Shown one piece after another: positions 57,173 to 64,000 of a stretch of 64,000 nt of DNA (the stretch's first letter is position 1; each line of letters begins with the position of its first letter). The notes beneath the pieces were generated by a model. The model did not search any database. It worked only from the letters and a program-made list of their open reading frames with translations, and had not been told where the DNA came from. Origin of the DNA: Corynebacterium atrinae (GTDB lineage Bacteria; Actinomycetota; Actinomycetes; Mycobacteriales; Mycobacteriaceae); assembly GCF_030408455.1 (NCBI RefSeq), contig NZ_CP046977.1, forward strand, positions 2,542,001-2,606,000, in the 5' to 3' direction. Both the position numbers and the translations under genes were made by a program.

Positions 57173-57187
57173 GTGAGTACTACTCAC
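57173..57187 (-). promoter_or_regulatory. Palindrome in the pyk2 leader
   Basis: GTGAGTA-C-TACTCAC, perfect 7-bp arms, 16 bases before the pyk2 start. It overlaps the ribosome-binding region and is a candidate operator. Confidence 0.5.
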
Positions 57188-57196
57188 CACATTGTG

Positions 57197-57230
57197 CCTG
57201 TGCCGGGGGGATTCGGCACCTCGGCACAGG
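57197..57230 (-). repeat. 9-bp inverted repeat upstream of pyk2
   Basis: CCTGTGCCG at 57197-57205 and CGGCACAGG at 57222-57230, a GC-rich hairpin with a 16-base loop in the pyk2 promoter region. Confidence 0.5.
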
Positions 57231-57815
57231 TGAGAATTGGTGAGTTGAGGACTCTTCGGTTAGTGCGAGTTTCTATGTATTGCTGGCTCGGCGTGTGTGC
57301 GGTGTGGAACTGCGTTTGAACGAGGCAGGTGAGTCAAAGCAGCAGTAGGCACCAGAAGGCTCAAAAAAGGACCTCGGCGCTCGCTTGGTCGGGCAGATAT
57401 GCGAACATCGCTGAGGCTTCGATCTATCAGAGCTCCGTGCGGCGTATTCACAGTCAATGGACTCCGTCTTGATACGGGCGTTGAACTCTTGGATGTCTAT
57501 CGACGATTTTCGGCACGTTGGGCGGGGGTCGATAGTCTGCCCGAATGCCACCCTAGTCGTTCGACGAGCTATGGAGAGACAGACATAGAAGGCCACTGAC
57601 AGCAACGTAAGAAGTCCAGGTCCAAAAGGCAGAAATTTGGGGTCACATTGTGATTGTGATTCGCCAAGATAACCCTGGCCACCGACGCGATAGAAAGGCC
57701 AATTCACCTACCCACAAGGTAAGCTACCCCGTACAGTGTCGTACGTATCCGACAGGATGTGGTCCGGTTTGTCTCAGCGATTCGCTTCGCCCTCTCTTAA
57801 ATAATGGAGCATCGA

Positions 57816-60800
57816 ATGATTGATCAAGAGGGTTCAGAAAAGCAGAGCATATCGTCCGATCGGCTACCGGCGTGGGAGTAGCTTACCGGACATAAGTACT
57901 CACACCTACTACCGACGCCCTGGCTATCGGACACCGAATTGGAGGACTTCGTTGAGGCTCTCCTCTTTTCGGAGCGGGTTCTCGGAAACACTGCTCGCCA
58001 CGTGCAGCACGTTGAGCGATGGGGTGTCCCTGGCGACAAGCAAGATGGCATCGACTTCTTTGGCCGCTTTAACGATGGAACGCCAGCGGCCTGGCAGGTG
58101 AAGCAGCTCGAGAAGCTCACTCGTGGAGTGGTCCGAGATGCCGTTCGGGCGACGACTTTCGACAAAGCCGATGAGCTGTATCTCGTTTTCGGCGGAATAG
58201 CTACCGTACAGGCACGCAAGGAGATGCTCACTTACCCGAACTGGACACTCCTGGATCGAAGGACACTCACGGAAATGCTGAGGATCCTGCCGACTCAGAC
58301 GCAACACGACATCGTCGAACGATTCTGGGGAGCTCAGGTCCGGCGACAGTTCGTCGCTGCGCTGGGTGACGCGATGATTCCCTTTGACCGTTTCCTGACC
58401 TCCCGACAGAACCCTGCATCCATCATCAATGACCTCGGCCAGCTAGCTGGCCGAGAGGATGAACTGGATCGCCTCGCCAGCGAGTTGGACGGGTCACACG
58501 AGGGAGCGCCCCAAATTCTCGTCATCAGCGGCCCAGGTGGTCGAGGAAAGACTCGCCTGTGGAACGAGGCTCTCTGTGCCGTGATCGCACGTGATCCGAG
58601 TCGCGTCATCAGCTGCCTCGCACCGAACTGGACCTTCGACGTGAGTGCGATGCGTGATCTGCACTCAGGCACAGACATTGTCGTGATCGACGACGCGCAC
58701 AACGACCCATCCGCGTTAGACCCCCTGCTCGCCTTCGCGCGCAGCCATTCCGACCTTCGGATCATCCTCGCTACCCGACCAAGCGGTCTCCCTTCAATAC
58801 AAGGTGCGATCGCACGTGCCTCCTTCGCACCAGACGACCAACTCCTTATCTCCCTCAATGAACTGAGTCTCTCCGCAGCCAGAAAGCTCGTGGCAGGACT
58901 TACGTCCGGTCTTGACCTAAGCTTCGGTCTTCGCAACTACCTCGCCGAACAAGCCCGACACAGCCCACACATCGCTGTCATCCTGACGAACCTCATACGG
59001 AGAGGGCAAGTTAGCGGGGCAATAGCGGTCAACGCGAACCTTCGGCGGGTCGTGCTCTCGCGATACCAGGAGGTCATGGTCCCGAGCGGCTTCGAAGGAT
59101 TTGACAGCGAGATGGTCCATCGAGTGATCGCGACATACGCTTGTGTACAACCTGACGCCAGCGAGTTGACGGCCGAACGAGCGCGGATCGCAGACTTCTG
59201 TAAACTCAGCTTGCTACAACTCTCCCGGCTAACTAAACAACTCATCGACTGCGGGATCTTAATTGATACCGACGGCCGACTTCGCGTGGTGCCGGACGTA
59301 CTTGCCGACCAGATCGTCGAAGGTGTCGCGGTGTTCGCGGATTTCGACACTGGCTTCGTTTCTGAACTTTGGCAGTCCTTCGGACCGAACCACTACCAGC
59401 GACTAACGATCACACTTGGCGAGCTCGACTGGCGCGTAAGTCAACGAGGCGGGCCCGCGGTTATGGCTGCCGTTTGGAACGCAATTCGAACTCGGCTCGA
59501 CTCACCGCACCCTGCAGCACTTACGCGAGAGCTGGATCAGATCGCGCCGCTCGCAGCGACGCAACCCGCCGCCCTAGTGGCCGCGATCGAGGATGTACGC
59601 ATTCGCCTCGATCGAGACGACGTCTGGCAAGTTCCTGAGGTAGACGACGCACGCGACGCGGACGAACAACTCCATCGGCGGATCTGGCCAGGCTCTCGGT
59701 ATATCATCGGCCGGTCCGACGTGCGCGCGAAGTTGCCAAGACTCTACGGTCGCGCAGCGATATATGACTCCAGCACTCTCGAGACCGCCGTCGACGCGCT
59801 GTTGGCTCTCGCATGTGTGGACTCCCGGCCCCCACACTCACACCCGGATCACCCCAGTCGCGTTCTTTCCGATGAACTCTGCAATCTGGCGACACTCCCA
59901 GACCATTCCTACGCAACCCGGATCGTCGCACGAGTGGAGTCATTCATCTCCTCGCACAGCGATGCCGAAGCGGTCGTCGCGCTATCGGCGCTCAAACCAC
60001 TACTCGCAAAGGAGGTGGTCGAGACCACCCAGTTCTCGCATCACCAGCTATCCTTCACACCGCACCTGATCTCTGCGACCGAAATGCGGCTCGTGCGTGA
60101 CCATATTCGAGCACTACTTGTCGACGAAGCATCGTCTAACAGCCTCTTACGAGCCGGAGCCGCTATCGAACTGTTGAGGCAAGCACTACGAGCGCCTCAC
60201 GGCTACTTCGGAAACGCCGTGAGCGCGGATGCCGTGCTTACCTGGGAAGACGACGACCTCGCGACCCTGGACACACTCACGCAGGCCGCCGCACGCACTC
60301 CTTATGCGACCATCCGCCGCATGATCCGAGGCGCGATCGACTGGAACGCCAAACATGCCCAGTCGCTCCTCATTCAGCATGCGGCCCTGTCCCTGCAGCA
60401 CGAGCTCGATATCTCCGACAACCTCCGAGACGCACTTGCTGACTATGCCACCGGATTGCCATGGCAGTTGGCCAGCGAAAAAGTTGAATATGTTCCGGAC
60501 CTTGCCGAACTAAAAACCCGGAGAGACGCGAGACGCGCCGAAACGGAAGGACTATCGGAGCAAGAGCAGCGCGAGAGGAGACAGGCTGCCTCGTCCGCGA
60601 GAATCGCTGCCAAACGCGCCCGCATCTCGACCGTCAACAGTGCCCTGGCCCAACGGCTACTCAATCTCGGCACGGCGGCCGAGATCCTCGCCATCATTGG
60701 CGATGTGAGCGTCGAGTCGCAAGGGCTCGGCAAGCAGCAGTCGTTCTATGGAATTTGGCAAGCCATCGGTGACCTTCAGGCACCGATCGTGCCCGACCTC

Positions 60801-61871
60801 GTTCGCATGATCGCCTCCACACCGGAGGACCACCCTTTGGACCAGGATCTCCCAGTCCTGATCACTCAATGGAGTGGCAGCGCCATGGAAGAAACCCTTG
60901 CGTGGGCGGCAGGCGCTATCGTGTCCTCGCGGACTGGAGTGCGACTTGCTCTGGCCACATTCGTAAACGGTGTTCCCTGGACGCAGAACCAAGAGGTATT
61001 TCTCGAAATCTGGCGCACTGGCATCGCGGATCCTGACATCGACATCGCGACCGCATTCCTCGGGAGCAGCGGGTGGTATCTCCACACCAACCCTCGAGAG
61101 ACATCCGCAATGCTCCTAGCACACGACGTTCCGCCACGTGCGGCTGCGAACGCACTCATGGGCGCATGGAGTTACGATAACGACACCGGACAAACAGAGC
61201 GTGATCAGGCTACCCATTCAGCGCTGCTGTCAATCGCAGCACGTGCTGGACTCAACGACTTCATCGCCCAAGAAGTAGTCACCACCGCAGCCCGCGCGCA
61301 CCCCAAACTGGCTCTGGACTTCCTACTCGACACCATCCGCAAAGGCGAGAAAATAGATGACGGTTTTCCTGACCTTCACGCCGCCTTTGAGAAAAACGTA
61401 GACGAATTTTCGGACTGGCTCATCGAGCATCTCCACGACGGCTCCGATGATCTAGGAGAGGTTGTCTCAGCTGCACTGAGCAACCAACTCCTCCCGGACC
61501 AAGCAGCATCTCTCACCTCGATGGTCCCGGGCCTTCGCTCCAACGAACTCATCATCTTCGTGCGAGTACTTGGGTCCCTGAGGCTCTGGGTCCCGAGCAA
61601 CCTCGCGCTGGCGGATGCCTGTGTGAACCGAGCTGAGAGCGACGACGTTCTCGACGACGTCTTGCCTGAGCTCCAGCGAGGGATGCGTCTGAATACATGG
61701 GGATGGGTGGGGAACGAGTCATCTGAACTGAATGCCGCACGCGACGCGTGCGCAGCGGCCGCAGAGAAGACGACGTCTACGTACCTTTGTTCCCAGTTGA
61801 GCCAAGCAGCCGACTGGTTTCAACAGATAATTGACGAACTTCGATACAGGGAACGAGAGGAAGACTGGTGA
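57816..61871 (+). CDS. Mrr-like nuclease/P-loop NTPase, defence-system core (in-frame TAG at codon 22)
   Basis: A very large protein: 1351 residues if read from ATG 57816 through the TAG at 57879-57881, or 1310 from TTG 57939. Numbering is from 57816. The N-terminal domain has the Mrr-type PD-(D/E)xK pattern: QDGID with D77 and D80, then QVK with Q94 and K96. A P-loop follows: Walker A GPGGRGKT at 239-246 and Walker B DIVVIDD at 287-293, then LRIILATRPSG as in STAND NTPases. The remaining 900 residues look alpha-helical, like a repeat sensor. ATG 57816 has GGAG at 57806-57809; homologous-looking residues (SHLLPTPWLSD) precede the TTG. Its stop overlaps the partner gene by four bases. Function as a phage-defence protein is inferred. 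Confidence 0.7.
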
Positions 61872-63739
61872 GCTTTACCGATAACTCAGGTGGCCAAGAC
61901 CCGACGACACCTGCCGCCGACAGCGACGATCCGAGCGACCTGGCAAGTGGTAAGTACCTATACGAATCGGGGCATGGCGAGGCCGCCGCCAGTATCCTCG
62001 ATCGCCTTGGAGCCACCGCTGGTGACCCTCTGGCGATATCGCTAGCCTGTCACGCAGACGCTGAGTTCGTTGAGTTGCCGCTCGACCTTCAGTCCGAGTT
62101 GACTACTTTGCTCGGGTTCGAATTGGACGACGAGGCGATAGACGGCAGCGTTGCGCTCACACCACTATCGGGCCCACGCACTTTCTTGCAGGTGAGACCC
62201 ATCCCGGCCGCGACTCGGGAGTCACACAACTTATGGCGATCCCTGCTAGCAAGCACAAACCTGCCGATCTTGGTTGCCCTGCTATGCGACTCCCTACTTA
62301 CATCCGGTGCCGAGATCGGCGTCGAGCATGCCGCGAGGTCAGTGGCTGCCTACACCGAACTCGGAGCCGACGGCACAGTCGACAACCTCCACCGCGCTCT
62401 AGCGATCGCTAGAGCCAACACGATCGCGCGACGTCGGCGGATGCCTGAAGAGGAAGGCATTCGTAAAGAGGCGCTCAGATTCGCTAAATCCGCGATCGGC
62501 GATCACATGCCAGACGGAGTGGTCTCTCGGGTGGCGATTCCGCTCTCGGCTGGCCCCGCAACCTACTCGATGGCGAACGACGAACGTGCACAGGTACGGG
62601 CTGTCCTGGATCAGGCTGCGACGGAGTATCAAGACCCCTCGACTGCCGATTGGATAGCAGACTGCCGGCGCAGTCTCGCGACGACTGATTCCGAGCGACT
62701 GGAAGCGACACGCCAGCAAGTTGACATATATCTGACCACGGCGGAATTGGAGGAAGTAGGTTTCCGGCGAATGCACTGGGCCTCCGCAGCGGCCGACGTT
62801 GCCAGTCGCTACGGCGACACAGAATCGCGCGACAGAGCCGTCAAGATTATGCAGTCCGTGCCTCCAGAGTCGATGGGATGGCAATCCCACGAGGCAACCC
62901 TCATCGTGCCGACCAGCGCCTTCCGCAGCCACGTGCGGCGATACAAGCTGGCTGCCGACTGGCGCTACGCGCTGCGGATCTTTCTGGCATCGACATCCCC
63001 AGCGGGCAGCCACGCCGAGAACGTTGCAACTTCTAAGGCATCGTCAGCAGGCAGCATCCGGCGTCTGGTTTCGCGCATAGCATTCGGATCCCACGGTCTA
63101 CCAGAACGAAGCGACGGTGACTTCGATGAGGAAGAGCTTGTGCGAACGGAGCAATTTGCGATCGGTATCCACGGGATACTACTCAATCTGGAGTTGACCG
63201 AAATTGAGCGAAGGTTTGGACGGCCTGCGGAGTCAGAGATTGCTTCCTGGATGTGCGCAACCTTTGGCGGTGACCCCACTCATGCGTCTCAATTCGCCCA
63301 CTCTCTCCACCTGCACTGGCGCGGGGAGCCGTCGGATAGTGCGCGTCTCGCTATCCCGCTGATCGAAGCAGGAGCGCGACGCCTACTCCTGCTGCTCGAT
63401 GAACCGATCTACAGGCTCGAGCGGGGGGCATCACCTGGCAGGTTCCCAGCCATGGATTTCTACGTAGACAAACTTGAAGGGCTGAACCTAGACGTGGACT
63501 GGGTCCGCGCGTTGCGAACAACGCTCCTAAACCCCGGCATGAACTTACGCAACATGTCGGCTCACGGATTCAAGTTTAACTTCGTCTCTTCCGAGTCCGC
63601 AGTCCTATTGCGTCTGGCGGGCTTGTTCTGCGCATTGCCGATCAAACAAGAAAGCGAATCTGACCGTGAAATGCTGAAGCGCCCCACTGAAGGAGCGCGT
63701 CGAACCTTGCGGCGTCGACTTTCTTGGACTTGGCGCTAG
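61868..63739 (+). CDS. Partner protein with C-terminal HEPN/DUF4209-like domain
   Basis: A 623-residue, mostly alpha-helical protein. The C-terminus has LLNPGMNLRNMSAHGF, in which R561-N562 and H566 form the R-N-x3-H pattern of HEPN ribonucleases and resemble the LRN-x-AHG core of DUF4209 proteins. The preceding stretch GARRLLLLLDEPIYRLE is also DUF4209-like. The first 40 residues are acidic and probably disordered. GTG start overlaps the nuclease-NTPase stop (GTGA), so both are made together. It could be the RNase effector or sensor of the system. No close family was identified with certainty. Confidence 0.65.
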   Translation: MSFTDNSGGQDPTTPAADSDDPSDLASGKYLYESGHGEAAASILDRLGATAGDPLAISLACHADAEFVELPLDLQSELTTLLGFELDDEAIDGSVALTPLSGPRTFLQVRPIPAATRESHNLWRSLLASTNLPILVALLCDSLLTSGAEIGVEHAARSVAAYTELGADGTVDNLHRALAIARANTIARRRRMPEEEGIRKEALRFAKSAIGDHMPDGVVSRVAIPLSAGPATYSMANDERAQVRAVLDQAATEYQDPSTADWIADCRRSLATTDSERLEATRQQVDIYLTTAELEEVGFRRMHWASAAADVASRYGDTESRDRAVKIMQSVPPESMGWQSHEATLIVPTSAFRSHVRRYKLAADWRYALRIFLASTSPAGSHAENVATSKASSAGSIRRLVSRIAFGSHGLPERSDGDFDEEELVRTEQFAIGIHGILLNLELTEIERRFGRPAESEIASWMCATFGGDPTHASQFAHSLHLHWRGEPSDSARLAIPLIEAGARRLLLLLDEPIYRLERGASPGRFPAMDFYVDKLEGLNLDVDWVRALRTTLLNPGMNLRNMSAHGFKFNFVSSESAVLLRLAGLFCALPIKQESESDREMLKRPTEGARRTLRRRLSWTWR

Positions 63740-64000
63740 CTCCCGCGCCAGGCGAGAGCTGCACCGTTCACTCTTGCTCTGTCCAGCGGCGTTGGGGAAG
63801 GCATTGACCTATTCGACGGCCGATTCGAGATTCCAGTGACCTACGTGGAGGTCAAACAGTGGTCGACTTTCACTAATGAGGTGCCCAAACCCTGTTTTCT
63901 GCTCCCACTACAGTCAGGACCAAAACCGCCTACGCACAGCCGCAAACCAAAAGACCTGACCCACAAAATCCCGCAGGTCAGGCCTTAAGGCCACAAGGCA
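63740..64000. other. Right-end non-coding stretch
   Basis: No gene is recognised in the last 261 bases. A short frame near 63780-63880 has no ribosome site. The end holds a terminator-like hairpin pointing to a minus-strand gene outside the window. Confidence 0.4.
63946..63982 (-). terminator. Terminator of a minus-strand gene beyond the window
   Basis: CCTGACC at 63955-63961 pairs with GGTCAGG at 63976-63982. On the minus strand the stem is followed by TCTTTTGGTTT. It ends a gene read from the right. Confidence 0.65.

Larger units (their letters stand above)
57157..57815. other. Long gap before the nuclease-NTPase operon
   Basis: The 659-base gap separates pyk2 from the accessory operon. 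It holds the pyk2 leader with two inverted repeats, then about 550 bases with no convincing gene. A minus-strand frame at 57273-57707 contains one hydrophobic segment but has no ribosome site and no recognised family, and I do not call it. Composition is less GC-rich than the flanks, as expected at an insertion boundary. Confidence 0.4.

Noticed and set aside
57273..57707. 144-codon minus-strand frame in the gap before the defence-like operon
   Set aside because: One hydrophobic stretch but no ribosome site, no family and poor codon usage. It could be a decayed gene, but this cannot be supported.

Overview
The window is chromosomal DNA of a high-GC Corynebacterium. The evidence is the long block of mycolic-acid and arabinogalactan genes (fadD32-pks13-accD, mycolyltransferases, aftB, decaprenyl-phosphate phosphoribosyltransferase, glfT2, glf), the LGFP-repeat mycolyltransferase cop1, lcpB, pyk2 and a FarR-type regulator. 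From memory, the gene order follows the pck-to-pyk2 segment of the C. glutamicum chromosome. No tRNA, rRNA, insertion sequence or CRISPR array was seen.

Layout. 0-3.8 kb: an accessory polysaccharide island (nucleotide-sugar dehydrogenase, sugar epimerase, glycosyltransferase). 3.9-7.5 kb: pck with its terminator and two uncharacterised genes. 7.6-13.6 kb: trmB, a NYN-domain protein, an MmpL transporter, a flippase-like membrane protein, a SUFU-domain gene broken by an in-frame TGA, and a DUF3054 membrane protein. 13.7-15.4 kb: a DUF222/HNH nuclease cassette with its own promoter, then a 27-residue amphipathic peptide gene that a routine gene caller would miss. 15.4-28.7 kb: mycolate condensation and transfer (accD, pks13, fadD32, cutinase-like esterase, lipoprotein, cop1, cmt). 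28.9-34.4 kb: the galactan/arabinan operon glfT2-PAP2-ubiA-aftB. 34.4-38.3 kb: a TPM-type protein and a small phosphatase cluster (an ArsC-like enzyme, a PAP2 protein, a VOC protein and a catalytically dead ArsC-like paralogue) flanked by 11-nt phased repeats resembling PHO boxes. 38.4-41.8 kb: glf and a PGRP-type secreted amidase, divergent. 41.8-46.4 kb: serS-plsC-HAD-glpK. 46.5-54.6 kb: a FarR-like regulator, septum-formation and metallopeptidase pair, phosphoglycerate-mutase-like enzyme, pheA, amidase, CPBP protein, lcpB and a DUF5926 protein. 54.6-57.2 kb: pyk2-glpQ2.

57.2-64 kb: the conserved order stops and a two-gene module begins. One gene encodes a very large protein with an Mrr-like PD-(D/E)xK nuclease domain, a P-loop NTPase core and a long helical C-terminus. 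The second overlaps it by four bases and ends in a HEPN-like RN-x3-H motif similar to DUF4209 proteins. This looks like an anti-phage system of the nuclease-NTPase type and is the best candidate here for an undescribed system. Its first gene appears to carry an in-frame TAG at codon 22 of the most plausible reading frame.

Most of the window therefore builds the mycomembrane and cell wall: AccD, FadD32 and Pks13 make mycolate, MmpL exports its carrier, Cop1/Cmt transfer it, GlfT2/AftB/UbiA/Glf build the arabinogalactan it is attached to, and LcpB attaches polymers to peptidoglycan. Accessory material sits at both ends and in the HNH cassette. All functional calls are from reading the sequence; no database search was run.
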